Below, in pieces: positions 19,604 through 28,377 of a stretch of 64,000 nt of DNA. The DNA lies in the NCBI GenBank assembly GCA_016699615.1, contig CP064984.1:2922849-2986848 (forward strand), written 5' to 3'. Source of the DNA: Sphingobacteriales bacterium. Lineage in GTDB: Bacteria; Bacteroidota; Bacteroidia; Chitinophagales; JADIYW01. Position 1 is the stretch's first letter; every line of letters starts with the position of its first letter. The notes under the pieces were generated by a model. The model had not been told where the DNA came from. It saw nothing but the letters and a program-made list of their open reading frames with translations, and did no database searches. The position numbers were made by a program, and so were the translations under genes.

Positions 19604-20256
19604 AATGGCAAACCTAAGTAAGAAAATAAATAAACACCTTTGAATGGTCTTTTTTCTCCAAATATAAATGTTTGTACACTTGCACCTAAAATAATTTTAT
19701 TCTTCACAAAATTTTCTATACTAATTGCAATTGGTTGTGCATATTTGAATACTTTTTGCTCTCTAATTCTCACAGGAACTTTACTACCATCTAATGCTAT
19801 TAAATCATCAGCTAATGTAAGTATTTGTTCATTTTTGATAGTAAAACCTGGACCAGTACTTATAAAAATTTTATTTGTTTTTTTACTAAAAACAGTAAAT
19901 GATGCAGTGGCAGCAATAAAATGATTTTGTTGATTCAATTTAAAATCTTCATCTAAAAAAGAAGCTTTGTAATCTATATCTTTATTTTTATAATAATACA
20001 TATAGTAATGCAAATTCACTGCAAACTTTTTGTTGATATGGTAAGATAATTCTGTACCCAAACCATTGCCTAATGATATTTTTTTATACCCAACTTCGTA
20101 ATCACTTGTTTGTTTGAAATAGTTTAAACTATTGGCGGCTCCAGCTCTAAATGTAAATTTATATTCTTTTGTGGTTTCTGTTTTTGGTGCTTCTTCTTGT
20201 GCTATAATATTTTGTAATATAGAAAATAATACAATTAGTGTTAAGATTTTTTTCAT
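19600..20256 (-). CDS. outer-membrane beta-barrel protein, function unknown
   Basis: 218 residues: signal peptide MKKILTLIVLFSILQNIIA then amphipathic beta strands (KFTFRAGAANSLNYF, GLGTELSYHINKKFAVNLHY, NKIFISTGPGFTIKN, KNKIILGASVQTFIFG) ending in the aromatic strand GVYLFSYLGLPF. The pattern and the ending support a small porin-like or PorT-fold barrel. No ligand is suggested. The start lies 17 bp after the stop of the metallophosphoesterase on the same strand, so the two may share a transcript. Confidence 0.7.
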   Translation of the reverse strand: MKKILTLIVLFSILQNIIAQEEAPKTETTKEYKFTFRAGAANSLNYFKQTSDYEVGYKKISLGNGLGTELSYHINKKFAVNLHYYMYYYKNKDIDYKASFLDEDFKLNQQNHFIAATASFTVFSKKTNKIFISTGPGFTIKNEQILTLADDLIALDGSKVPVRIREQKVFKYAQPIAISIENFVKNKIILGASVQTFIFGEKRPFKGVYLFSYLGLPF

Positions 20257-20273
20257 TCTTTTATTTGTTATTT

Positions 20274-21617
20274 TTAGTGTTTAGTAAATTTGTGTGTATC
20301 AATTCTTTTTTCATTTTCTATAGACATAATATAATTACCTTTTTCAAGCATAGAAATATCTACAGTAATATTTTTTTGCAATCCAGATATTGTTTGTTGC
20401 AACATAGTTTTCCCATTAATATCAAGTATTTTATATTGTGCATTAAATATACCATTTTCCAATTGAATATTTATAAAATCAGTGCTTGGATTGGGATAAA
20501 TATTATTTATTAATTTGAAATTATTTTGTTTGATGCTTGTTGTAATACTTTCTTCTAAATACACATCAACGAGCTGAATATAAGCGTCTTCAAAATCTTT
20601 GTTTGCAGGAATGACACGCAGTGGTGCAATATTATACCATTTATTCATAGTTTTTAGCGGAAAATTGTAATACATATGTATATGTCCAGAAAGCCATAAA
20701 GCTAAATGTTCACTGTGTGGCGCAAGCATTTTAGTTAATTTATCAAACTCATCATATTCAAAAACAAATCCTGAAAGCACAAACAATATATTATCTATTG
20801 GTGGATGATGTGATATAACACATATATTCTCATTTCCTTTTTTTGGATTGTTTGCCAATGATGCTTGCAGCCATCTAAATGTACCACCATCATAATCATA
20901 TAATTGTGCTTCTGGTCCAATGCCTGGCTCTTCTTTTTTTACATGGTACCTTGGATTAAAATCTAATGCATAAAATAAAAAATCATCATACTCAAAATAA
21001 AAATTTTGGAAATAATGTGTTCTTTCTGTTTCTGGATTATACGTTTGGGTCAACCTTGTACCATCATCCCAATTAGAAAAAAACATTTTATTTCTTTCAA
21101 ACACATCAGCAAAAATTACATTCATCAACGAATCAGCAGTTGCATAAGTTTCTTCTTCATTATATTTTACATATTGCCACACATCATGGTTTCCAATCAT
21201 TGGCACATACGGAATTTCTAAAACACTCATTATTTGTTTAAATTTCATAAACTCTGAGTATTGAGCTTTGGCAGTTAAATCACCCGATACAATTACAAAT
21301 TTTATATTTTTAGCTTCATGGTTTTCATTGAGCCATTTCACAGCATTTTGCAAAGCTACTGTTGGTTCGCTACTATCTATTTCAGGAAATGTATCATTTA
21401 CATAACCATAAGTTCCATAATCGCGATATCCTTCTCCAATATGTACATCAGTAATTTGCGCAAAAGTAAATCTATAATTGGCATTTGAGTTTTGTTTATT
21501 AAGTTCTAGGACTGGCTTTGTATTTATAGTTTGTCCACTAACCTTATGGATAACAAATAAAAGCATCATAAATAATACAAACTTTATAAACTCTTTAGTT
21601 AGAACCATTACATCCAT
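20274..21617 (-). CDS. secreted metallophosphoesterase with T9SS sorting tail
   Basis: A calcineurin-like phosphoesterase sent to the surface or outside. After a signal peptide (FVLFMMLLFVIHKVSGQ), the metal-binding motifs appear in order: ITDVHIGEG, VSGDLTAKAQ, IGNHDVWQ, ISHHPPID and SGHIHMYYN. The C-terminal 75 residues form a type A T9SS sorting domain (IYPNPSTDFINIQLENG, KILDINGKTM, LEKGNYIMSIENE). The substrate is not readable. Length 447 residues. Confidence 0.85.
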   Translation of the reverse strand: MDVMVLTKEFIKFVLFMMLLFVIHKVSGQTINTKPVLELNKQNSNANYRFTFAQITDVHIGEGYRDYGTYGYVNDTFPEIDSSEPTVALQNAVKWLNENHEAKNIKFVIVSGDLTAKAQYSEFMKFKQIMSVLEIPYVPMIGNHDVWQYVKYNEEETYATADSLMNVIFADVFERNKMFFSNWDDGTRLTQTYNPETERTHYFQNFYFEYDDFLFYALDFNPRYHVKKEEPGIGPEAQLYDYDGGTFRWLQASLANNPKKGNENICVISHHPPIDNILFVLSGFVFEYDEFDKLTKMLAPHSEHLALWLSGHIHMYYNFPLKTMNKWYNIAPLRVIPANKDFEDAYIQLVDVYLEESITTSIKQNNFKLINNIYPNPSTDFINIQLENGIFNAQYKILDINGKTMLQQTISGLQKNITVDISMLEKGNYIMSIENEKRIDTHKFTKH

Positions 21618-21633
21618 TGCAAAAAAATATGAA

Positions 21634-21641
21634 CAAATATA
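21634..21641 (-). promoter_or_regulatory. -7 element for the metallophosphoesterase
   Basis: TATATTTG on the minus strand, 16 nt before the ATG at 21617. Confidence 0.5.
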
Positions 21642-21711
21642 TAGTTAAATTTTCTAAAATGAGTATCAGATTATAGAATTCGTTTATTACATTTGTTAAA
21701 AATATTTTTTA

Positions 21712-22416
21712 ATGAACATACTTAATTTTATTCTACAAGTTTCATCTATTATTTCAGATTCATCAACAGTAGGTAGTATTCCTGCAACACCACAAGAAAG
21801 CATATCAATTTTTGGATTGCTTACCAAAGGTGGAATTGTAATGATACCATTACTAATACTATCTGTTATTGCTATTGGTTTTATAATAGAACGATACCTA
21901 TACATCAGCAAGCGATCTAAAATAGATAGTAATTTAGTAAATAATGTACTAGACAAACTTTATTCTGGAAATGTACAAAATGCTGAAACACTTTGTATTC
22001 AAAGCAATTCTGCAATAGGCGAAGTATTAAGAGCAGGAATTTCTCAATTAGGCAAACCAATTGACCATATTGAAAAAGCATTAGAAACACAATCTAATAT
22101 AGAATTGATGGAAATGGAAAAACATACAGGCTATATTAGTTTAATTTCAGGTATAGCACTACGTTTAGGTTTCGTAGGTACAATATTAGGTGTAATCAAA
22201 ATATTCTATAACATCTCATTATCATCAGATATTTCCATTGGTACTATTTCAAGTGGTTTATATGAAAAGATGATTACATCTGGAACTGGATTAATTATTG
22301 GTATTATCGCATTCATGGGCTACAATTTCTTGTATACCAAAATAGATAGCTACAGTTTAAAATTACAGAAAGCTGTGTTTGAATTTACAAAAGGCATTAA
22401 AAAACCAAATAAATAA
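21712..22416 (+). CDS. ExbB/TolQ/MotA-type proton channel protein
   Basis: Inner-membrane stator-like protein using the proton gradient, with three helices (about 35-60, 135-160 and 180-205). The core GIALRLGFVGTILGVIKIFYN followed by GTGLIIGIIAFMGYNFLY is the family signature. With the ExbD-like gene that follows 8 nt later it makes the motor pair that energises TonB-type uptake or outer-membrane maintenance. No TonB gene is adjacent, so an ExbB or TolQ role is not distinguished. 234 residues. Confidence 0.85.
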   Translation: MNILNFILQVSSIISDSSTVGSIPATPQESISIFGLLTKGGIVMIPLLILSVIAIGFIIERYLYISKRSKIDSNLVNNVLDKLYSGNVQNAETLCIQSNSAIGEVLRAGISQLGKPIDHIEKALETQSNIELMEMEKHTGYISLISGIALRLGFVGTILGVIKIFYNISLSSDISIGTISSGLYEKMITSGTGLIIGIIAFMGYNFLYTKIDSYSLKLQKAVFEFTKGIKKPNK

Positions 22417-22423
22417 TCATACT

Positions 22424-22816
22424 ATGCAATTAAAAAGACGAAGAGCATTCCATGATGAAGACGCCATGTCTGCCATGAATGACATCATGTTTTTTTTGAT
22501 GTTATTTTTCTTGATTATTTCTACAATGGCTAATCAAAACATCATTAAGTTGTTATTGCCAAAAGCAGAAACTACTGAACAATTAGCAAAGCAACCAATT
22601 ACACTTTCTGTAACAGATGAATTAAAATACTACATCAACAATACAGAAGTATCTATAATGGATTTAGAGTCTGCACTTCACAGTTCTGTTGAAAACAATG
22701 CAGACAATACAGTAGTACTTAGAGTAGCTAAAAATCTATCCGTACAAGATTTGGTAGATGTGATGCAAATAGGTGCTAGACTAAAATTAAAAATGGTGCT
22801 CAGCACAGATAAATAA
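22424..22816 (+). CDS. ExbD/TolR family protein
   Basis: A 130-residue single-helix partner of the preceding protein. The N-terminus is basic (MQLKRRRAFHDEDAMSAMND), the helix spans about 20-40 (IMFFLMLFFLIIS), and a periplasmic domain with the usual KNLSVQDLVDVMQIGARLKL follows. The family's helix normally opens with a proton-carrying Asp; here MNDIMFF supplies it (Asp20). ATG 22424 is used instead of an in-frame start at 22379 inside the upstream gene. Confidence 0.85.
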   Translation: MQLKRRRAFHDEDAMSAMNDIMFFLMLFFLIISTMANQNIIKLLLPKAETTEQLAKQPITLSVTDELKYYINNTEVSIMDLESALHSSVENNADNTVVLRVAKNLSVQDLVDVMQIGARLKLKMVLSTDK

Positions 22817-22822
22817 TACAAT

Positions 22823-23224
22823 ATGAAAAAAAATACAGACTTAGCTTTGCTTATTATTAGACTTACAGTAAGTTTATTAATGCTAACACATGGAATAGCA
22901 AAATTGCAACATGGTGTAGATATGATAGGACAAATGCTTACAAGCAAAGGCTTACCAAGTTTTATAGCATATGGTGTAATTGTAGGTGAAGTACTTGCAC
23001 CAATCTTAATCATTGTTGGCTTTAGAACAAGAATTGCAGCAGGCATATTGTTATTCAATATGATTGTTGCCATAGCAATGGCGCATAGTGGCGATTTATT
23101 CAAATTCACAGAACATGGCTCATTAGCATTAGAAATACATTGGTTCTATGTATTTTCTAGCTTAGCATTAATGATTTCTGGTGCAGGCAAATATGCATTA
23201 TCTACAAGAAACAAATGGGATTAG
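22823..23224 (+). CDS. DoxX family membrane protein
   Basis: 133 residues, four helices. LLMLTHGIAKLQHGVDMIGQ, GEVLAPILIIVGFRTRIAA and MIVAIAMAH are DoxX-family blocks. Some members take part in quinone- or thiosulphate-linked redox reactions, but most are uncharacterised. It begins 6 nt after the ExbD-like stop and overlaps the next start by 10 nt, so it is in the same operon. Confidence 0.82.
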   Translation: MKKNTDLALLIIRLTVSLLMLTHGIAKLQHGVDMIGQMLTSKGLPSFIAYGVIVGEVLAPILIIVGFRTRIAAGILLFNMIVAIAMAHSGDLFKFTEHGSLALEIHWFYVFSSLALMISGAGKYALSTRNKWD

Positions 23225-24069
23225 AACAAAAAATTTGCATAATAACTGGTGCAACTGATGGAATTGGTAAGGAAACTGCTTGCCAATTAGCAAAATTAAA
23301 TTATGATATATACATTATTGCTAGAAATGAACAAAAATGTATAACCACTATTGGTGAATTAAAATCAATCAACAACAAAAATAAATACGGATATTTTATT
23401 GCAGATTTTGAGCATTTAGATGAAGTAAAGAATGTTGCATTAAAAATAAAAAATGAATTACCAATCATAGATGTTTTAATAAATAATGCTGGTGCTGTTT
23501 TTGCAAAAAGAGAATTGACTAAAGATGGATTTGAAAAAACTTTTGTTGTCAATCATTTAGCACCATTCTTACTAACTAATATTTTAATAGAAAACATTAA
23601 ACAAGCTAAACAAGGAAGAATTGTAAATGTAGCATCTGATTCACATTATCCTGGAAAATTAGATTTTGATGATTTACATTACAATAAAAATTATTTTATT
23701 TTAAAAGCCTACGAACGTTCAAAATTAGCCAATGTATTATTTAGTAATTATTTGGCGAAAGAACTATCTACAACAAATGTAACAGTAAATAGTTTGCATC
23801 CAGGTAGAGTAAAGTCAGATATTGGAAGCAAAAACACCAACAACTTTTTTTCATTTGCATGGAAAGTTATTGATACACTTACTGGAATTCCAACTGCTGA
23901 TGGCGCAAAAACATCAGTATTTTTAGCAAGTTCAGCTGCTGTAGAAAATATTTCTGGAAAATATTTTGACAAATGTGTTGCCAAGAAACCATCTTCATTA
24001 GCTCAAAATGAAGCACTTGCAGAAAAACTTTGGAATATAAGTAAGCAAATGCTTGTTGCTTATCTTTAG
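23215..24069 (+). CDS. short-chain dehydrogenase/reductase
   Basis: A 284-residue NAD(P)-dependent oxidoreductase. TGATDGIG (11-18) is the cofactor glycine motif, NNAG (90-93) the structural motif, and the catalytic set is Ser141 or Ser143, Tyr166 and Lys170 (YERSK). The layout (long form, HPGRVKSDIG after the active site) resembles retinol dehydrogenase/WWOX-type SDRs. The substrate is unknown. It overlaps the DoxX gene by 10 nt. Confidence 0.85.
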   Translation: MGLEQKICIITGATDGIGKETACQLAKLNYDIYIIARNEQKCITTIGELKSINNKNKYGYFIADFEHLDEVKNVALKIKNELPIIDVLINNAGAVFAKRELTKDGFEKTFVVNHLAPFLLTNILIENIKQAKQGRIVNVASDSHYPGKLDFDDLHYNKNYFILKAYERSKLANVLFSNYLAKELSTTNVTVNSLHPGRVKSDIGSKNTNNFFSFAWKVIDTLTGIPTADGAKTSVFLASSAAVENISGKYFDKCVAKKPSSLAQNEALAEKLWNISKQMLVAYL

Positions 24070-24098
24070 TTAATATCTTTTTTCTTATTTTTACACAA

Positions 24099-24965
24099 AT
24101 GAACGAAGTAGCACACATTATAGAATGTCCAAGAGATGCCATGCAAGGTATCAAAACATTTATTCCTACAACTAAAAAAATAGAATACTTAAATGCATTA
24201 CTTAAAGTTGGACTCCATACTTTAGATTGTGGTAGTTTTGTATCCAACAAATCTATACCACAAATGGCAGATACATTTGCTGTTATTCCACAATTAGATT
24301 TATCTGACACCAATACCAGACTTTCAGTAATTATTGGCAATACACGTGGTGCTGAAGAAGCTTGCCAATTTGATGAAATTACATATTTAGGTTACCCATT
24401 TTCAATATCTGAAACATTTCAATTAAGAAATACAAATTGTACTTTAGAAGAATCATTACAAAGAGTTGAAGAAATAAAAAATATTTCAGATTGCTATGGA
24501 AAAAAATTTGTCGCCTATATTTCAATGGCTTTTGGCAATCCATACAATGATTTGTATGATGTTGCGCTTGTAGAACATTGGATTGAAAGATTATTAGAAT
24601 TAGATATTACAAGATTCTCAATTTCAGATACAATTGGTGTAGCAAAACCTGAAATTATAACAGAACTATTTTCCATCTTAAAAAATGATTTTCCAGAAAT
24701 TGGTTTTGGCGCACATTTTCATACAACAAAAGACACTTGGCGAGAAAAAGTGGATGCAGCTTGGGACGCAGGTTGCAATAGATTTGATGGCGCAATCAAT
24801 GGTTTTGGTGGTTGCCCAATGGCAAAAGATGATTTGACTGGAAATATGCCAACAGAAAATCTACTAGCCTATTTTAATGAAAAACATGTAGAGTTAAACT
24901 TGAATTTTGATGCATTTGACGAAGCAAAAATAATTGCCAATCAACTATTTACTACTTATAAATAA
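24099..24965 (+). CDS. hydroxymethylglutaryl-CoA lyase
   Basis: Cleaves HMG-CoA to acetoacetate and acetyl-CoA in leucine breakdown. The 288-residue TIM barrel has IIECPRDAMQGIKTFIPT at the start (the catalytic Arg is in CPRD), GFGAHFHTTKDTWREKV with the metal-binding HFH, and the signature GFGGCPMAKDDLTGNMPTEN with the active-site cysteine (around residue 245). These match HMGL rather than the related isopropylmalate synthases. No other leucine-degradation gene is adjacent. Confidence 0.9.
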   Translation: MNEVAHIIECPRDAMQGIKTFIPTTKKIEYLNALLKVGLHTLDCGSFVSNKSIPQMADTFAVIPQLDLSDTNTRLSVIIGNTRGAEEACQFDEITYLGYPFSISETFQLRNTNCTLEESLQRVEEIKNISDCYGKKFVAYISMAFGNPYNDLYDVALVEHWIERLLELDITRFSISDTIGVAKPEIITELFSILKNDFPEIGFGAHFHTTKDTWREKVDAAWDAGCNRFDGAINGFGGCPMAKDDLTGNMPTENLLAYFNEKHVELNLNFDAFDEAKIIANQLFTTYK

Positions 24966-25014
24966 GTAAATTCTATTACTTTAAAAAAGTTGTCAGAATT
25001 ATATTAAAAAAGGA

Positions 25015-25022
25015 TACTTTTG
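25015..25022 (+). promoter_or_regulatory. -7 element for the 25-kb membrane protein
   Basis: TACTTTTG, 27 nt before the ATG at 25050. A TTG at 24990-24992, 22 bp upstream, could serve as the -33 element. Confidence 0.5.
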
Positions 25023-25049
25023 TCTCTTAATTTTTTATAAAATAGAGAA

Positions 25050-26156
25050 ATGAACTACAATTTATTATTAAAAGTATCTATAATAAATTTCATTATACTA
25101 TCTATTCTTGGTGTTTTGCTAAGATTTATTGTTATCTACCCAATTTCATTTATCACTTATAAGAATTTAAAACAAGCACATTCTCATTTAGTATTTAATG
25201 CAGTAATTACTCTATTTGGCACTATTTTATTAATTAAAAAATTTGAAATAGAATATTTATATCAAACAAAATTCAAATATTCAATTGTCGTTTTAATATT
25301 TACAGCATATGGAATGTTATTTGCATTTTCGTATCAAGGATATAAATTAGTTAGTATAATTTTTCACAAACAACATACAATAATTCTATTAGCTTATAAG
25401 TTATTGTTATTCTTCTTGGTAGTTTCAAGTATTGCACCATTTTGTTTAGGTTATTTAATGAAAAGTAATCTTGCATATTCACCAATATATTACAATACAG
25501 TTTACTTTTACTTGCATTTTCAGTACAATGGTTTCTTTATTTTCATCATTATTCTATTGGTTTTATTGAACTTAAAAAAAGATAAAGACACGAATAAAAT
25601 TAAGCTATTTTTGTATACATATGCATCTTCTGTAATTCTAACTTATACTATTTCATTATTATGGCATAATGCAAATCCAATAAAATACACCATATCATTT
25701 ATTGGTTCTGCACTTCAATGTATATCTATTTATTTTCTATTCCAAACATCAAAGTTTAGTTTTGCGAATACATATAAAAACAAAAATTATTTATTACTAT
25801 TTATAACTTTATGTTATATTGCAAAATTAGTAATGCAATTAATAATAAGCATTCCACTTTTTTCACATAGTTTTATTACAAACAGAAATATTATTATTGC
25901 ATTCTTACATTTAACTTTAATTGGTGTGGTATGGCTTAGTTTTTACTATAATGCTACCAAACATATAAAACAATGGAATTATCACATCTTTGTCTTTTGT
26001 ATTATATTTATCACTACTGAAGTTTTATTATTTATTAGTTCAATTTTACCAATACAAAACATTGCAAACTATCTATTTTACACAAGTATTTTTTTCCCAA
26101 TTAGTTTAGTTGGCATTTATAAACACTCTACAAAAAATGCATTAGACAAAATATAG
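25050..26156 (+). CDS. polytopic membrane protein with conserved-looking histidines, next to nor genes
   Basis: 368 residues, about ten to twelve hydrophobic helices and little else. Histidines sit inside or at the ends of helices in motifs recalling haem-copper oxidase helices: KQAHSHLVFN (His44, His46), YFYLHFQYNG (His156) and AFLHLTLIGVVW (His287). Similar proteins with QAHSH motifs accompany NO and N2O reductase genes in Bacteroidota as I recall, and NnrS, another haem/copper membrane protein, has a comparable genomic role. A haem- or copper-binding NO-related function is inference. It ends 94 bp before norC on the same strand. Confidence 0.6.
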   Translation: MNYNLLLKVSIINFIILSILGVLLRFIVIYPISFITYKNLKQAHSHLVFNAVITLFGTILLIKKFEIEYLYQTKFKYSIVVLIFTAYGMLFAFSYQGYKLVSIIFHKQHTIILLAYKLLLFFLVVSSIAPFCLGYLMKSNLAYSPIYYNTVYFYLHFQYNGFFIFIIILLVLLNLKKDKDTNKIKLFLYTYASSVILTYTISLLWHNANPIKYTISFIGSALQCISIYFLFQTSKFSFANTYKNKNYLLLFITLCYIAKLVMQLIISIPLFSHSFITNRNIIIAFLHLTLIGVVWLSFYYNATKHIKQWNYHIFVFCIIFITTEVLLFISSILPIQNIANYLFYTSIFFPISLVGIYKHSTKNALDKI

Positions 26157-26184
26157 TTGAAATATGACATATATCATATTTCAA
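26157..26184. promoter_or_regulatory. Crp/Fnr-family operator (TGA-N6-TCA) upstream of norC
   Basis: Perfect 11-bp inverted repeat TTGAAATATGA / TCATATTTCAA around a 6-bp spacer. The inner half-sites TGA (26165-26167) and TCA (26174-26176) have the spacing of Fnr, Dnr and Nnr sites, which control nor genes in many bacteria. It lies 67 bp before the norC ATG; the palindrome centre is about 60 bp from a start site that would be set by the near-consensus TATCTTTT at 26221-26228. It could also act as the weak terminator of the gene before it. Confidence 0.6.
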
Positions 26185-26250
26185 ATAAAAATATTTTTTC
26201 AATTTTGTATAGGATAATCGTATCTTTTAATCTTATAAATTATAAATAAT

Positions 26251-26946
26251 ATGTTAACTAAATCACAAGCACGACTGTTCTTTATTCTAGGTACAGTTCT
26301 GTTTTCAGGTGTATTTTTATTTCTCACAGTAGATTCAATAAAAAAAGTACCAGAGCAAACAAATCAGGAAAAATTATCTGAAGAAGTAAATAATGGAAAG
26401 ATATTATGGGAAAAGAATAATTGCATGGGATGCCATACCATACTAGGTGAAGGTGCTTACTATGCACCAGAGCTTACAAGAACCGTAGAACGAAGAGGAA
26501 AAGAATGGTTAAAAATTTTCTTAAAAGATCCACAAGCAATGTACCCAAATGAAAGAAAAATGGTACAATATAATTTTACAGATAAAGAAATTGATGATAT
26601 CGTTGCATTTTTAGATTGGATAGGAAAAATTGACTTAAACGGATTTCCTGCAAAACCAGATTTACAAACAAGTAGTACAACAACAAGTTCAAGTTCGAGT
26701 ACAGTTTCTACAACAGCCCAACCAGAGAAATTCAAACAATTATGCTCTGCTTGTCATTCAATTGGTGGTGTTGGCGGAAAAGTTGGACCAGCTTTAGATG
26801 GTGTGGGCAGTAGATTAGACGAAACATATATGCATAATTGGATTAAAGATCCACAAGCAGTAAAACCAGGTACAGCAATGCCTAAGCTACCTTTGTCAGA
26901 TGAAGAAATAAATGAATTAGTTAGCTTCTTGATTACACTAAAATAA
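26251..26946 (+). CDS. norC: NorC-like nitric oxide reductase subunit with a second cytochrome c domain
   Basis: Membrane-anchored electron-donor subunit. A helix at 9-27 is followed by a NorC domain with haem motif CMGCH (58-62), GEGAYYAPELTRTVERRG and the likely axial Met104 in ERKMVQY. A Ser/Thr-rich linker (140-158) leads to a second cytochrome c domain, CSACH (165-169) with TAMPKL (Met210). Ordinary NorC has about 150 residues and one haem; this has 231 and two, so it probably carries its own electron-transfer module. It begins an operon with norB 25 nt downstream. Confidence 0.88.
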   Translation: MLTKSQARLFFILGTVLFSGVFLFLTVDSIKKVPEQTNQEKLSEEVNNGKILWEKNNCMGCHTILGEGAYYAPELTRTVERRGKEWLKIFLKDPQAMYPNERKMVQYNFTDKEIDDIVAFLDWIGKIDLNGFPAKPDLQTSSTTTSSSSSTVSTTAQPEKFKQLCSACHSIGGVGGKVGPALDGVGSRLDETYMHNWIKDPQAVKPGTAMPKLPLSDEEINELVSFLITLK

Positions 26947-26971
26947 ATATTTAACCTATAAATTAATACTT

Positions 26972-28342
26972 ATGAGATATAAATCACAAAAATTAGCATA
27001 TTGGTATTTTGCAACTTGCATATTATTGCTAAGTCTACAAATTATCTATGGATTTATAATGGGCTTTGCACATGTAGGCTTAGATGTTTTACATGATTTA
27101 ATACCATTCAATACAGCACGTGCAACACACACAAATTTACTTGTAGTTTGGCTTCTTACAGGGTTTATGGGTGCTGCACATTTCATTATACCAGATGAAG
27201 CAGATAGAGAAATTTATTCAGAAAAATTAGCTATTGTACAACTAGTATCATTAATCATAGTTGGTGTTGTAGCAATTATCGGATTTCATCTGAATTGGTG
27301 GGAAGGTAGAAAATTCTTAGAAATACCAAGACCATTAGATTACTTAGTAGTTGTAAACGTATTAATGTTTCTTTTTAATATTTGTATGACAGCATTAAAA
27401 GGAAAACGTTTTACAACTACTGGTATTGTTTTGATACTAGGTTTATTATCTGCAGCTCTACTATACTTACCAGGAATGATATATTTTGAAAATCAAACTA
27501 TGGATTCATATTTTAGATGGTGGGTAGTTCATTTATGGGTAGAAGGTGTATGGGAATTAATAATGGGTGCTATACTTGCATTTTTATTAATAAAATTAAC
27601 AGGAGTTGATAGAGAAGTAATTGAGAAATGGCTTTACATTATTGTAGGACTAACATTCATATCTGGTATTTTAGGAACAGGACACCATTATTACTACATA
27701 GGAGTACCGAAATATTGGTTAATGGTAGGCGGAATATTTTCAGCATTAGAACCATTAGCATTTTTAGGTATGGCATTATTTGCAGTAAATATGTATAGAA
27801 AGAGTGGAAGGTCACATCCAAATAAAATTGCATTACTTTGGACAATTGGTTGTGCTATAATGTCATTTGTAGGTGCAGGATTTTTAGGATTTGCTCATAC
27901 ATTACCTAGTGTAAATATGTACACACATGGAACTCTTGTAACAGCAATGCATGGACATTTAGCATTTTGGGGCGCATATGCCATGATTGTTTTTGCAATT
28001 ATCACCTATTCTTTACCACTACTTACTGGAAGAAAAATTTATAATAATCTAAGTGGGTTATTAGCATTTTGGATATCAAATATAGGCATGTTGGGCATGA
28101 CAGGTGCATTTGCAGTAGCTGGTATCACTCAAGTATATTTAGAAAGGAAAATGGGTATGGACTTTTTAAAAGTACAACATGAAGTTGAAGTTCATTTTTG
28201 GGGATTAATATTAGCTGCATCATTATTCACAGTAGGTATTATTTTATTTATATATAATTTCATTAAATATGGTACACCAAATAATGAAGCAATTTTAGAT
28301 CCACATTTATCTGATGAAGAAATAGTATCAAAAATGGCTTAA
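26972..28342 (+). CDS. norB: nitric oxide reductase catalytic subunit
   Basis: Haem b / haem b3-FeB subunit reducing 2 NO to N2O. 456 residues, about twelve helices. Ligands align with Pseudomonas aeruginosa cNOR: His53 (ATHTNLL, haem b), His187 with Glu191 (VVHLWVEGVWE, FeB), His238-His239 (GTGHHYYYIG, FeB), His327 and His329 (AMHGHLAFWGAY, haem b3 and b). Glu260 (SALEPLAF) matches the second conserved glutamate. The length without an N-terminal extension indicates the cytochrome c-dependent type, fitting the adjacent norC. Confidence 0.93.
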   Translation: MRYKSQKLAYWYFATCILLLSLQIIYGFIMGFAHVGLDVLHDLIPFNTARATHTNLLVVWLLTGFMGAAHFIIPDEADREIYSEKLAIVQLVSLIIVGVVAIIGFHLNWWEGRKFLEIPRPLDYLVVVNVLMFLFNICMTALKGKRFTTTGIVLILGLLSAALLYLPGMIYFENQTMDSYFRWWVVHLWVEGVWELIMGAILAFLLIKLTGVDREVIEKWLYIIVGLTFISGILGTGHHYYYIGVPKYWLMVGGIFSALEPLAFLGMALFAVNMYRKSGRSHPNKIALLWTIGCAIMSFVGAGFLGFAHTLPSVNMYTHGTLVTAMHGHLAFWGAYAMIVFAIITYSLPLLTGRKIYNNLSGLLAFWISNIGMLGMTGAFAVAGITQVYLERKMGMDFLKVQHEVEVHFWGLILAASLFTVGIILFIYNFIKYGTPNNEAILDPHLSDEEIVSKMA

Positions 28343-28377
28343 ACATATCATTATCTAATCTTAACATATCAAACTCA

